A DNA stretch of 64,000 nt from Acidobacteriota bacterium (lineage in GTDB: Bacteria > Acidobacteriota > Terriglobia > Bryobacterales > Bryobacteraceae), in the NCBI GenBank assembly GCA_016185425.1, contig JACPNQ010000019.1:124001-188000 (forward strand). The letters run 5' to 3'. The translations under genes were made by a program, and so were the position numbers. Below, piece after piece: positions 7,796 to 17,331 of the stretch. The notes below the pieces were generated by a model. It made no database searches. It was not told the origin of the DNA and saw only the letters and a program-made list of their open reading frames with translations. Position 1 is the first letter of the stretch; each line of letters starts with the position of its first letter.

Positions 7796-9367
7796 TCATA
7801 GGGCAAACTCGATGCCTTGTGCGAGTGGAAGTTCCTTTGACCAGTTGATGGTCACCGTCTGGCGGCGCATGTAGGCTTTCCACGCATCCGAGCCGGACTC
7901 CCTGCCGCCGCCCGTATCCTTCTCCCCTCCAAACGCTCCGCCGATCTCGGCGCCGCTGGTACCGATATTCACATTCGCAATGCCGCAGTCACTCCCACGA
8001 TGACTCAGGAACGTTTCCGCCGCCTGTAGACTGCCGGTGAATATTGCGCTCGACAATCCCTGTGGCACCGCGTTGTGTTGCGCGAGAGCGTCGTCCAGAT
8101 CCTCGTACTCCATCACATACAAGATCGGCGCGAACACCTCCTCCCGAACAATCGGCATCGAATGGTGCGCCCTCATCAGCGCCGGCCGTACATAGCAGCC
8201 TCCGAGCAGCGGCTTGCCTTCATAGTCCAACTCCACCCGTTCTCCGCCGAACAGCACTTCCCCACCCTGCGTTCGCCCTTCAGCCAGGCCGGCCTCCATC
8301 TTCTTCACCCCATGGGTGTCAATCAATGGCCCGCACAACGTCTTCGCATCGAGAGGATGTCCGATGCGGACTTGGTCCCACGCACGGACGAGGTACTCGG
8401 TGAACTCCTCGCGAATCGACTGGTGCAGGAACAGCCGCCGCAGCGTCGTGCAGCGCTGCCCAGCCGTGCCGACGGCCCCGAAGAGGATCGCACGCACGGC
8501 CAGCTTCGGGTCCGCGTCTTCGGTGACAACGATCCCGTTATTGCCGCCCAATTCGAGAAGCGTCCGCCCCAGCCGCTCGCCGACGATCTCCGCTACTCGC
8601 CGGCCCATGCCACACGATCCGGTAGCCGAAATCAGCGGGAGCCGGCGATCCTGGATCATCCGCTCGCCCACCACCCGCCCCCGGCCGTTCACCAGCGTGA
8701 AGACACCACGAAATCCATGGCGGTCCAGCACGCGGTCGACGATCTTGTGCACGGCGATCGAGGTCAGCGGCGTCTTCTCCGAAGGTTTCCAGACGACGCA
8801 ATCTCCGCACACCGCCGCCAGCAGCGCGTTCCAACTCCATACGGCTACCGGAAAATTGAATGCCGTGATGCACCCGACCAGGCCCAGCGGATGCCACTGC
8901 TCGTACATACGGTGGCCGGGGCGCTCGCTGTGCATCGTCAATCCGTAAAGCTGGCGTGAAAGTCCGACGGCGAAGTCGGCGATGTCGATCATCTCCTGCA
9001 CCTCACCGCGGCCTTCCGCCAATATCTTCCCGGTTTCGAGCGAAACCAATGTCCCCAAGTCGTCTTTCGACGCGCGCAACTCATTGCCCACTTCGCGTAC
9101 AATCTCGCCGCGTTTTGGCGCGGGAAGGTCACGCCAGCGTGGCCAGACGCGTTGCGCAAAATACACCGCGTCGTCGTAGTCCTCCTCCACGCCCATCCGG
9201 ACCGCGGCTAGCATTTGCCCGTCGGCAGGGCTGATGATCTCCACCTCTTCTCCGCCGCCTTCGGCCCATTCTTCGTGACACACGCCGGGCTGTTCCTCGG
9301 CGATGCCAAGCCGCCGCAGCAACCGCCGGACTTGCGTCTGGTCCATGGATGAATCCAAAAGGCTCAT
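7796..9367 (-). CDS. ALDH7-family aldehyde dehydrogenase (L-aminoadipate-semialdehyde dehydrogenase-like)
   Basis: The 523-residue enzyme has the ALDH catalytic Glu272 in LELGGNN and Cys306 in GTAGQRCTTLRRL; the CTTLRR context and the HPLGLVGCITAFNFPVAVW segment are typical of the ALDH7 (antiquitin) branch. Family members oxidise 2-aminoadipate 6-semialdehyde in lysine breakdown, using NAD+. It lies seven bases downstream of the S9 peptidase stop, so peptide breakdown and amino acid oxidation may be linked. Other semialdehydes are possible substrates. Confidence 0.9.
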   Translation of the reverse strand: MSLLDSSMDQTQVRRLLRRLGIAEEQPGVCHEEWAEGGGEEVEIISPADGQMLAAVRMGVEEDYDDAVYFAQRVWPRWRDLPAPKRGEIVREVGNELRASKDDLGTLVSLETGKILAEGRGEVQEMIDIADFAVGLSRQLYGLTMHSERPGHRMYEQWHPLGLVGCITAFNFPVAVWSWNALLAAVCGDCVVWKPSEKTPLTSIAVHKIVDRVLDRHGFRGVFTLVNGRGRVVGERMIQDRRLPLISATGSCGMGRRVAEIVGERLGRTLLELGGNNGIVVTEDADPKLAVRAILFGAVGTAGQRCTTLRRLFLHQSIREEFTEYLVRAWDQVRIGHPLDAKTLCGPLIDTHGVKKMEAGLAEGRTQGGEVLFGGERVELDYEGKPLLGGCYVRPALMRAHHSMPIVREEVFAPILYVMEYEDLDDALAQHNAVPQGLSSAIFTGSLQAAETFLSHRGSDCGIANVNIGTSGAEIGGAFGGEKDTGGGRESGSDAWKAYMRRQTVTINWSKELPLAQGIEFAL

Positions 9368-9374
9368 TTGTCCG

Positions 9375-11735
9375 TCACCTGTTCTTCACATGCTTGTCGA
9401 ACCACTCCACCATCTCCGCCAGCGTGTGCTCCACCGACTCCCGGCCCGAGTATCCGTGCGATTCATAGGGCAGCAGTACGAAGCGGACAGTGCCGCCGTT
9501 TCCGCGAATGGCCGTATACATCCGCTCCGACTGAATCGGGAATGTTCCGGTGTTATTGTCGGCGGCGCCATGAATCAGCAGGATCGGTTCGTTGATCTTA
9601 TTCGCGTTCAGAAATGGCGACATGCGGAGATACGTATCCGGCGCTTCCCACAGCGTACGGCGCTCGGTTTGGAAACCGAAAGGAGTCAGTGTGCGGTTGT
9701 AGGCGCCGCTGCGCGCGATCCCCGCGGCGAACAGGTCGGAGTGGGCGAGAAGATTAGCCGTCATGAAGGCGCCGTAACTGTGTCCGCCAACACCGACGCG
9801 GCGCGGGTCGGTGACGCCCAGTTCGACCGCCTTTTCGATTGCCGCCTTCGCGCCCGCAACGATCTGTTCGATGTACGAGTTGTTGAACGATTCCAGATCG
9901 CCCACCACCGGCAACGTCGCGTCGTCCAGGATGGCGTAGCCCTGGAGCAAGAAAAAAAGGTGCGAAATACCGCTCACGGTGGTGAACCGGTTTGGCGAAC
10001 CCGTCATCTGTCCCGCCGTGTCCGCGTCCGAGTAGTCGCGCGGGTAGGCCCACATCACCGTCGGAAGCCGCGTGCCCTCCTTGTAATCAGGCGGCAGATA
10101 GAGCGTGAAGCGCAGAGCGACACCGTCGGGCCGATTGTACGTCACGAGTTTCTTCGTCACACGCCGCAGCTCCGGCGCCGGGTCCGTAAACGTGGTCAAT
10201 GCCGTTCGCTTCCCGTTGTCGATCAGGTGGTAGTTCGGCGGTTCCGATGGCGACTCACGCCGTGTCAGCAGCTTCGACCCATCCGGCGTTAACGCCGCGA
10301 CCACTGTCTCGTACACATCTTCAGCGGAGGTAAATAGACGTTTCTTCTGCTTCGTCGCCAGGTCCATGCGGTCCAGGAATGGGCGATCGCCCGCGGGTGT
10401 TGCCCCCGTACCTGTCAATAGAATCGAACCATTGTCGACGGTCACGATGCGCCGGCCGGAGTCGCCAGGTGTCGATACGGGCGCGCCAATGTCGCGGTAG
10501 CGGTCCTGCTGGTTGCGCGACTCCACCAGCGTCAGGCCGCCCTCCTTGCCCACCAGAAACGTGCGCAGCCGGCGCGAACGCCGCTCGTACTCGTTCGCCC
10601 ACATCCGGCCGTCGCTGGTCCACAACGGAAATCCCTGTATGCGCTCTTCCAGTTTTGTGAATTCCCGCGGCTGGTCGAATGGCGCTACGGCGCGCATCAG
10701 ACGGTCGCGATGCGGCACCTTCTCCTTCGGGTTGCCACCGTCCATCGCTTCCCACCAGACGATGGCCGCCGGCTGTTCCGGGGCCCAGCCCACATTGCGA
10801 GGACCCGTTCGCACGCCGTCGATCGGAATGCGGTCGGCGAGCGGCTGCGCGGCGATCTGCTTCACCAGCGCCCCGCCGGTTTGCCAGATTTCAATATCGA
10901 GCGGGAAACGCTGCGACGGGAGTACCCAGGAATAGGGCCGGTGAACGCGCTGCGTCAGAAGGTACTTCCCATCGGGCGAGGGAGTGGCGGACGAGAAAAT
11001 CCCTGGCTTGCCGGCTTCGGAGCGCTGCCCGCTTAGGACGTCCACGATGACGATCTGGGATGTGCAGTAGTAATCGAACAGCTTTTCGTCGAATTCGCTC
11101 TTCAGCAGGTCCTGGTATGTCGGCGCGGGAGCGGCTCTGCCGAACGACTCCTGAACGTCGGGTCCGATCGCCGTAGGCGGCTCTTGCGGCGCGGGACCGC
11201 GAGCGGGGACCACGGTGCGCACAAGCAGCCGTTTGCTGTCCGGCATCCACTCGATGGGGTCGCCGAATGCGGCATTGGCATGAAGGCCGGGGAGCACGCG
11301 CAAGCTGCCGGTCGTGGCGGTCAGCATCAGCACATCGACACGATCGGGATAGTAGGCCAGCAGCGCGGCCATTTTTCCGTCGGCGCTCCATTGCGGCGCA
11401 CCGACCCTGGCTCCGGCGGGAATCGCGAGGGGCGTGCGGCGCAACGTCGTCAAGTCGATCATCTCGGCTTTGCCGTAGGAGACCTCGCCGCGCGGCCCGT
11501 TGTTGCGCGGATTGATCCGGCGCCCTGCCAGACGCAGCATCGGTTCGGCCAGTTCGGAAACCGGCGGATAGCGATCGGGCTCCAGCAGCACCAGGTGGGT
11601 TCGCGTGGGGTTAACGTTCGGCGCCGGCGTGGCGGGCGCGTTCAAAACTTTTCGTATGGCTTCAGGGGGCTTCTTGTATGTGGACTGGGCAAACGCGATT
11701 GCGGCGCAGGCGAGGAAAGAGATCGTCCGAGTCAT
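9375..11735 (-). CDS. Exported S9 family (prolyl oligopeptidase-type) peptidase
   Basis: The 786-residue protein begins MTRTISFLACAAIAFAQ, a signal peptide, so it is likely periplasmic. An N-terminal beta-propeller-like half is followed by an alpha/beta hydrolase domain with Ser653 in GGHSYGAF, Asp726 in HGAADNNTG and His760 in YESHGYS, giving a full triad. The order and spacing resemble the glutamyl endopeptidase-like S9D branch, which cleaves peptides. I chose 11735 as start because a signal peptide begins there; the reading frame stays open further upstream without family-like sequence. Confidence 0.9.
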   Translation of the reverse strand: MTRTISFLACAAIAFAQSTYKKPPEAIRKVLNAPATPAPNVNPTRTHLVLLEPDRYPPVSELAEPMLRLAGRRINPRNNGPRGEVSYGKAEMIDLTTLRRTPLAIPAGARVGAPQWSADGKMAALLAYYPDRVDVLMLTATTGSLRVLPGLHANAAFGDPIEWMPDSKRLLVRTVVPARGPAPQEPPTAIGPDVQESFGRAAPAPTYQDLLKSEFDEKLFDYYCTSQIVIVDVLSGQRSEAGKPGIFSSATPSPDGKYLLTQRVHRPYSWVLPSQRFPLDIEIWQTGGALVKQIAAQPLADRIPIDGVRTGPRNVGWAPEQPAAIVWWEAMDGGNPKEKVPHRDRLMRAVAPFDQPREFTKLEERIQGFPLWTSDGRMWANEYERRSRRLRTFLVGKEGGLTLVESRNQQDRYRDIGAPVSTPGDSGRRIVTVDNGSILLTGTGATPAGDRPFLDRMDLATKQKKRLFTSAEDVYETVVAALTPDGSKLLTRRESPSEPPNYHLIDNGKRTALTTFTDPAPELRRVTKKLVTYNRPDGVALRFTLYLPPDYKEGTRLPTVMWAYPRDYSDADTAGQMTGSPNRFTTVSGISHLFFLLQGYAILDDATLPVVGDLESFNNSYIEQIVAGAKAAIEKAVELGVTDPRRVGVGGHSYGAFMTANLLAHSDLFAAGIARSGAYNRTLTPFGFQTERRTLWEAPDTYLRMSPFLNANKINEPILLIHGAADNNTGTFPIQSERMYTAIRGNGGTVRFVLLPYESHGYSGRESVEHTLAEMVEWFDKHVKNR

Positions 11736-11903
11736 TTTATCCAGAATGCCACTGACGGAATGTCCCATGCGGCGAGCCGTGTAGATCCGCGGTTCTAAGG
11801 TGGACCTTAGAAATCCGATCAGTGGGAATGGTAGAGGGATCGCCGGAAATCCCCGATTCTGTCGTTGACGGACGTTACTCATAATCGAGTCAATCGGAGT
11901 CTT

Positions 11904-13691
11904 ATGGAACAATTCGGACTTGCATTGATTCTCTTCGCTGCGTTCTGGGTGGGGTGCGCCGCCGGCTACATCGCGATGCGTCTGCGTTCCCAGGTAGCCT
12001 ACGAAAACGGACGAAACGACTCTGCGGCCGAGATCTCCACGCTTACCGAACGCCTGAGCGGGCGCGAACAGCAGTTCAACGAGGCGCGCTCGCGGGCCGA
12101 GGCATCCGCCGAGACGATTGCCCGTCTGGAGGGCGAGTTGCGTTCGGAAACCGACCGGCGCACGGTGGCCGAAGCGAAACTGACGCTGGTGCCGAAGCTG
12201 GAGGCAGAATTGGAGTCTCGCGGCCAAAAGCTTGGCGAACAGCAGAAGGACCTCATCAAATTGCACGCCAGCGTTTCCGAACTGGGGACGCGCCTGGAGG
12301 AGTCGAAGAAGCACTCGGAAGGTAATGCCGGAGCGATTGAGGCGCTGCAGGCGAAGGTGGCGGAATCTTTGCAGTCTCTTAGCGCCGAAGCGTTGGCCAA
12401 AGTCCAGCACCCGGGCACCGGAAGCACGGACCGGCAGCAGGCTCTGCTCAGTGATGTGATCGGTCCGTTGCATTTATCGCTCGAACGCGTGGATGCACGC
12501 ATCGGCGAATTGGAAAAGGAGCGCGCCGAAGCCTATGCCGGTCTGCGCCAGCAGGTAGAGAGCATGATGCGTGCGCAGGTTGCGCTTCAGGCGGAAACGG
12601 CGCATCTCGCCAGCGCGCTCCGCACGCCTTCTTCCCGCGGCCGATGGGGCGAGGTGCAGTTGCGCCGTGTGGTTGAACTCGCAGGCATGATCGCGCATTG
12701 CGATTTCATTGAGCCGCGAGGGACGGAGGATACCGCGAGCCGTCCTGACCTCATCGTGCAATTGCCAAATCGCCGCAAGATCGCCGTCGATTCGAAGATT
12801 TCGCTCGCGGCTTATCTCGAATCGAACGATGCGGGCGAGGAGAGTGTTCGGCTCGAAAAGCGCCGTCAGCACGCCGCGCAAGTTCGCGCGCACGTCGAAC
12901 AGTTGAGCGCCAAAGGATATTGGGACCAATTCCCGCAGAGCCCCGAGTTCGTCGTCGCGTTTCTGCCAGGGGAAGCCTTCTTCAGCGCCGCGCTGGAGCA
13001 TGATCCGTCGCTGCTGGAGTTCGGTGTGGAACGGCGCGTCATTCTTGCGACTCCGACAACGTTGATTGCCCTCCTTCGCGCGGTCGCTTGGGGGTGGAAG
13101 CAGGAGATGGTCTCCTCTAATGCCCGGGAGATTCGCGATCTTGGCAAGACACTGTATGATCGGCTCCGCACGCTCGCCGAGAGCTTTACCGAAATACAGC
13201 GCAACCTGAGCCGTACCACCGCGGCATTCAATCGCACGGTCGGCAGTTTTGAACAGAGCGTCATCCCGGCCGCCCGCCGGCTGCGGGATGCAGGCGCATC
13301 ATCGGGCGACGAAATCGTATCTCCGCCTCCGGTGGATACGACGCCGCGATTCCTGCATCTGCTCGCCGAAGCGACGGAGATCGAACAGGGCAAGCTGCTC
13401 GCTCTTACCGGAGCTAGCGAACTCCAGGCCGCCGCATCCGCCGCCAAGCCCGCGCCCGCGCCGGAACCGATGGCCGTTGCGCAAGCCGCCACAGCGCCCC
13501 GCGCTGTGACAAAGCCGGCGGCACCGCCAACTCGTCCCGCCGGGTCCCCTGTGGCTAACGGCCACGCCGCGGCGGCCACCAAACCGGCTGCCGTCCCCCA
13601 GGCGCCACCTCCCCCAGAGCCTGAGCCGCTGAAACCCGCGGAAGCGGCCGCTCCGCCTCCGCTCCTCGAGCCTGTGCCCGCCACAACATAA
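11904..13691 (+). CDS. rmuC: RmuC-family DNA recombination protein
   Basis: The 595-residue protein has one N-terminal membrane segment (about residues 4-22), a long heptad-rich coiled coil (about 30-190), and an RmuC domain: APSSRGRWGEVQLRRVVELAGM, DLIVQLPNRRKIAVDSK, and ATPTTLIALLRAVAWGW. RmuC proteins limit DNA inversions and rearrangements and are thought to be membrane-anchored nuclease-like factors. The last 90 residues are Pro/Ala rich (PPPPEPEPLKP), unusual for the family and probably disordered. A GGAG precedes the ATG at 11904. The gene is divergent from the peptidase, with a 168-base gap. Confidence 0.9.
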   Translation: MEQFGLALILFAAFWVGCAAGYIAMRLRSQVAYENGRNDSAAEISTLTERLSGREQQFNEARSRAEASAETIARLEGELRSETDRRTVAEAKLTLVPKLEAELESRGQKLGEQQKDLIKLHASVSELGTRLEESKKHSEGNAGAIEALQAKVAESLQSLSAEALAKVQHPGTGSTDRQQALLSDVIGPLHLSLERVDARIGELEKERAEAYAGLRQQVESMMRAQVALQAETAHLASALRTPSSRGRWGEVQLRRVVELAGMIAHCDFIEPRGTEDTASRPDLIVQLPNRRKIAVDSKISLAAYLESNDAGEESVRLEKRRQHAAQVRAHVEQLSAKGYWDQFPQSPEFVVAFLPGEAFFSAALEHDPSLLEFGVERRVILATPTTLIALLRAVAWGWKQEMVSSNAREIRDLGKTLYDRLRTLAESFTEIQRNLSRTTAAFNRTVGSFEQSVIPAARRLRDAGASSGDEIVSPPPVDTTPRFLHLLAEATEIEQGKLLALTGASELQAAASAAKPAPAPEPMAVAQAATAPRAVTKPAAPPTRPAGSPVANGHAAAATKPAAVPQAPPPPEPEPLKPAEAAAPPPLLEPVPATT

Positions 13692-13786
13692 AGCTCTTGT
13701 GTGAGCGGATTGTCAAAGTTTTGTAAAGGCGGGACTTAGCACGAATCTGTCTCCTCCGTTTGCGCGTCTTATGAGCAGGAGGCAGT

Positions 13787-14326
13787 ATGAAAAACACACG
13801 CAAACAAGTGACGATGGCCCTGCTGGTAGCGGGATTAAGCCTCCTGCCCATGCACGCCGCCGTCCCCGCACCGGTATCAGCGGAAGAACGGATGAGCCAC
13901 TCCATCCGGAAAGAACTTCTGACGATGCCATTCCTTACCATCTTCGATAACCTGGCCTACCGCATCGACGGCAATACGGTCCATCTCTATGGCCAGGTTA
14001 TCCGCCCGACCCTCAAGTCGCAAGCCGCCGCCAGGGTGGCAAAACTCGAAGGCATCGCGCACGTCGACAATCAGATCGAAGTGCTGCCGCTGTCGCCGTT
14101 CGATGACCGCCTGCGCATCGCAGTCGCCCGCGCCGTCTACGGCCAGCCCGCGCTGAACCGCTACGCGCTGGGCGCGAATCCGTCCATCCGGATTATCGTC
14201 AAGAACGGCAATGTGACGCTTGAGGGCGTCGTCAACGACACGGGCGCTCGCAACATCGCCAATATCCAGGCCAATGGCGTGCCAGGAGTCTTCTCCGTAA
14301 CAAACAATCTTCGCGTCGAAAAGTGA
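13787..14326 (+). CDS. Exported protein with two BON domains
   Basis: A GGAGG lies just before the ATG. The 179-residue product has a signal peptide ending near PVSAEE, then two BON repeats. The first reads YRIDGNTVHLYGQV..ARVAKLEGIAHVDNQIEVLP; the second IIVKNGNVTLEGVV..IQANGVPGVFSVTNNLRV. BON domains bind membranes or help stabilise the envelope (OsmY-like). It ends 20 bases before a strong terminator and is probably a single-gene unit or the end of the rmuC unit (95-base gap). Confidence 0.85.
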   Translation: MKNTRKQVTMALLVAGLSLLPMHAAVPAPVSAEERMSHSIRKELLTMPFLTIFDNLAYRIDGNTVHLYGQVIRPTLKSQAAARVAKLEGIAHVDNQIEVLPLSPFDDRLRIAVARAVYGQPALNRYALGANPSIRIIVKNGNVTLEGVVNDTGARNIANIQANGVPGVFSVTNNLRVEK

Positions 14327-14346
14327 CCCGACTTGCGAATCTACCA

Positions 14347-14380
14347 GCCCCGGCCAATAATCGGCCGGGGCTTTTTTTTT
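14347..14380 (+). terminator. Rho-independent terminator after the BON gene
   Basis: GCCCCGGCC at 14347-14355 pairs perfectly with GGCCGGGGC at 14363-14371 around a seven-base loop, followed directly by nine T residues (14372-14380). This is the clearest intrinsic terminator in the window and ends the BON gene transcript. Confidence 0.93.
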
Positions 14381-14408
14381 CAAATGGCCGCTCACGTAGA
14401 ATCTCGAC

Positions 14409-14894
14409 ATGGACAATACCCGAAGCCTGGACCTTTCCGTTGCACTCGCCGGAATCCCTGAGGAGATCTGGCCACTGCTGACCGAGGCCGAGGGAATCAC
14501 CCGCAGGTTTGCGCCGCAGGCGCGTGTGGTGCCGGGCGCCGGCGGAACCGTCTAGCTCTGCTGGGGTCCGGGTATGGAGGGTGAAGCGGCAATTACCACA
14601 TGGCATCCGCCGCGCCGTTTCGGCTGGACCGAACCAACCGGCCGGCCACAGCGAAACAACTCTTCGGGTGATCACTTCCGGCTTTGCCGCCGGCGCTGAG
14701 GGCGGGGGCGGGACGCCGCGCATGTTTTTCGTGCACGAATGGTAAAGGGCGAGCGTAGCGGTCGCCAGCGGGATTGGATGCGCGCGGTGAACTTCGAACG
14801 CACCGCCAACGGCTATACGGCGCGAGCCGGCAACAGGGAGATCAGCGGAAGCATCCTATTCGAGCGCGATCCGGGATATCTGATTCGTCCGTAG
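14409..14894 (+). pseudogene. Decayed SRPBCC/AHSA1-like gene
   Basis: From the ATG at 14409 the reading MDNTRSLDLSVALAGIPEEI and later WPLLTEAEGITRRFAPQA and GPGMEGEAAITTWHPP fits the start of an SRPBCC (START-like) protein. A TAG at 14553-14555 stands where the family has Trp (GGT-x-W-x-x-W). The middle part continues in the +1 frame ([16 protein letters not shown]) to a TAA at 14743, and the end returns to the first frame (TARAGNREISGSILFERD, stop at 14892). One nonsense codon and two frame changes make an active protein unlikely. Sequencing error could explain one of these but hardly all. Most of the 614-base gap 14327-14940 is filled by this relic. Confidence 0.72.
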
Positions 14895-14940
14895 CGCGTG
14901 CCGGCGAATTCGACGAGATTGTGTCCGCCTGGACTTCAGA

Positions 14941-15333
14941 CTAGGACTTCGGTGGGGACACGGCAATAAGCGCGGCAACGGCCGTCTCCAACGCCGGCGG
15001 CATATATGGCTTCTGTAGCACCGCCGCGCGCCACCGGTCCGCTGCTGCCAGCAGATCAAGAGACAACGGAAATCCGCTGCACAGCAGGCAGCGCATAGCG
15101 GGGTAGCGGGCCAACAGCCGCACCGCCAGCTTGGTACCCGATTCCCCCGGCAACCCCTCATCCACGATCAAGATATCGGGTGCCCAGCCGCCGGCGGGCG
15201 GCGATTGCAGCACTTCCATCGCAGCCTCCGCCGAGTCGCAAGCGACCACGCTATACCCCGCCCGCTCCAGCGAGCGTTTCAGTAGCTGAAGCAATGCCCG
15301 CTCGTCATCCACCAGTAGTATGCGAGTGGTCAT
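14941..15333 (-). CDS. Stand-alone CheY-like response regulator receiver
   Basis: A 130-residue receiver domain with no output domain: the acidic pair in LLVDDERALL (Asp9, Asp10), phospho-acceptor Asp58 in LIVDEGLPGESG, switch Ser86 in LLCSGFP and Lys108 in VLQKPY. The start MTTRILLVDD at 15333 is set by the receiver fold; the reading frame stays open upstream into the barrel gene but gives no domain. Single receivers usually relay phosphate to a kinase or bind a partner. No kinase is adjacent. Its start lies 15 bases downstream of the barrel gene's stop. Confidence 0.88.
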   Translation of the reverse strand: MTTRILLVDDERALLQLLKRSLERAGYSVVACDSAEAAMEVLQSPPAGGWAPDILIVDEGLPGESGTKLAVRLLARYPAMRCLLCSGFPLSLDLLAAADRWRAAVLQKPYMPPALETAVAALIAVSPPKS

Positions 15334-15347
15334 CACTAGCCGTGATC

Positions 15348-16700
15348 CTAATGGAGACTGGCTATCGCGTTCTTGGGGAACCAGGTGATACCGGTCGAGA
15401 TCCGATGGCCGTCCCTGTGGAGCGCTGTCTGGAAGAGTTGATAGGTTCGCCAGTCGTAACGGAAGTTCACCCCGAAACTGTCGGAGAGCTTGAAGGTGGT
15501 GCCGCCTCCGCCGGTCCATCCGCTGTAGGCGCCGGACGTAAATCCAAGACTCAGAAGCCTGTTGTAGCCGGCACTAGCATTCAGCGTCCACCGTCGCGTC
15601 GGGTTATAGTTGAAGCCCACACTGGCGTTCTGGCTGATGGAGGTCAAGAAGTAACCGTTCCCCGGATTAATGGCGCGGGCAACCGATGCAAAGGCTGACG
15701 AGCGCCGGAATCTGTACATGATGCCGGCCGAGTATCCATACAGTAAGTTGTTAGATTCGAAAACCTCAGAACCAGTGGTCCGGCCCAAAATAGCCGCGAG
15801 AACCGGATCGAGCGCAAACGAGCGGACGCCTACCGTGGACTGACGCGAACCCGTGAGGCTCGCCGTTCCTTCCCAACTTCGGCCAAATTTGCGGGAGATG
15901 TGAAAGCCGATGGTGTGCACGTCGGTGTCGCCGAAGATTTTCGTGAAATCGTAATGGTTGAACGAATAGCTAACGCCCATGCTGGTTCTGCGGCTTGCGC
16001 GGTATACCCAGTCTCCGGAGGCGCCGTATGTCTCCATGTCCACCAATCCTCGGGCTCGCCGGCGGACCGCTGCGCCCGATCCCGAAAACCGAACCGATTG
16101 GCGGCGGCTGAAGGAATAGATCATCGACGTTGTGTCTCCGATAAAGTAGCTGCGGGAGTCGAAAAGCTCCGACGTAGGAGGCGTGATGAATTCAAACTCA
16201 TTTGCCTGAAAAACGCTCGGCCCGCCAAGGAAACGATTCGATGTGCCGGCGCCGAGTTGGGAGATAATCTGCACCTTGGAACCGAACTGCGTACCATAGG
16301 CGAGGTTAAGCTGATGGTTGCTGCCGTTGAAAAACGATTGGGATGAGTAGTGGCTATAATTCCCGCCGTAATCCAGGCCAAGGAAAGAGCGGCGCCACGC
16401 CTTGCGCCCGGAGGCGTTGAGGTTTGCATCGAAGCCGTAACTGGATTTGGTTACGAAATTTCCGGTCGAATCGAGCGAATACCCCAGCAGGCTCGTATCG
16501 TAGTTGGCGTTCAGCGAGGCCTGGATGTGAATCGGCACATGATCCGATCCCTGATTTCCGGTTCCCGGACCGCCGCGGCCAAGGATGGTTGGCCCGTCGT
16601 AGGACGACATGCCGCTGCCGAAACCTCCAGGCAACTGCCCAAAAACAGGAAGTGCCAGCACCGCTAACATCCTCAATTTGAATACCTTTGATTCGAACAC
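15348..16700 (-). CDS. Outer-membrane beta-barrel protein of unknown function
   Basis: The 450-residue product opens with a GTG at 16700 preceded by GGAGG, followed by a hydrophobic export segment ([16 protein letters not shown]) and a low-complexity Gly-rich stretch. The remainder is alternating aromatic/polar beta strands such as [34 protein letters not shown] and [18 protein letters not shown], ending FRYDW..GITWFPK. This is the pattern of an outer-membrane barrel of roughly 16-18 strands. Similar barrels are frequent in Acidobacteriota genomes, usually as lineage-specific families. No transport or receptor role can be assigned. Confidence 0.8.
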   Translation of the reverse strand: MFESKVFKLRMLAVLALPVFGQLPGGFGSGMSSYDGPTILGRGGPGTGNQGSDHVPIHIQASLNANYDTSLLGYSLDSTGNFVTKSSYGFDANLNASGRKAWRRSFLGLDYGGNYSHYSSQSFFNGSNHQLNLAYGTQFGSKVQIISQLGAGTSNRFLGGPSVFQANEFEFITPPTSELFDSRSYFIGDTTSMIYSFSRRQSVRFSGSGAAVRRRARGLVDMETYGASGDWVYRASRRTSMGVSYSFNHYDFTKIFGDTDVHTIGFHISRKFGRSWEGTASLTGSRQSTVGVRSFALDPVLAAILGRTTGSEVFESNNLLYGYSAGIMYRFRRSSAFASVARAINPGNGYFLTSISQNASVGFNYNPTRRWTLNASAGYNRLLSLGFTSGAYSGWTGGGGTTFKLSDSFGVNFRYDWRTYQLFQTALHRDGHRISTGITWFPKNAIASLH

Positions 16701-16855
16701 TAAGGCCTCCGTACCTAAGTATCGGTGCGCGGAAAGGACTTCTTTACACGCCCGTCTATTTCGTTATTTTGCGGCCCGGTGTTGACGCGCAGTCGGACGT
16801 CTCTCCAGACTATCAGATATACCGGGCGCAGAGCGCGCCCGTTGCCTCCAAGTCC

Positions 16856-17269
16856 ATGAAATCACACACCGAATACCTCACGTTCCACACGCAGAAGCTG
16901 CGGGAATTCATCAACATCTCTCCACAAGTCGCAAGCACGTTGCGTGCCAGCGGAATCACCGAGGGCATGGTTCTCGTCTCCGCCATGCACATCACCGCCG
17001 GCGTCTGGGTGAACGACGCCGAAGATGGTCTGCTGGCCGACATCGACGAGTGGCTGGAACACCTGGCGCCGTTCAAAAAAGACTACCGGCACCACCGCAC
17101 GGGCGAATCCAATGGCGACGCGCACCTCAAGAGCCTGCTGGTTCACCACCAGGTGATCGTCCCGGTCACCAACGGCCGCCTGGATATGGGACCATGGCAG
17201 CAGATTTACTATGCCGAATTTGATGGGCGCCGCAAAAAGCGCGTCATCATCAAAGTCATGGGAGAGTGA
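16856..17269 (+). CDS. YjbQ/UPF0047 family protein
   Basis: The 137-residue protein has the family landmarks: an [12 protein letters not shown] start, [32 protein letters not shown] and [13 protein letters not shown]. YjbQ proteins form trimers and have been described as having weak thiamine-phosphate synthase-like activity; their main role is not settled. I chose the ATG at 16856, since homologues begin near this [10 protein letters not shown] segment. It is followed by the DUF4139 gene 62 bases downstream. Confidence 0.88.
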   Translation: MKSHTEYLTFHTQKLREFINISPQVASTLRASGITEGMVLVSAMHITAGVWVNDAEDGLLADIDEWLEHLAPFKKDYRHHRTGESNGDAHLKSLLVHHQVIVPVTNGRLDMGPWQQIYYAEFDGRRKKRVIIKVMGE

Positions 17270-17331
17270 AAATGCCGGATTCCGATGAAAGGGACCCTGA
17301 CGAAGCGACATCTTCATTCCAAGGAGACCCA

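Noticed and set aside
9375..12473. A 1032-residue minus strand frame running through the peptidase into the RmuC region
   Set aside because: The N-terminal 246 residues have no homology-like pattern and lie opposite RmuC; the signal peptide at 11735 gives the true start.
13710..13738. TTGTCA with a weak -10 before the BON gene
   Set aside because: The -10 match is poor, so I did not list it as a promoter.
16121..16429. Further small frames antisense to the outer-membrane barrel
   Set aside because: They fall in the coding region of the barrel on the other strand and lack ribosome sites.
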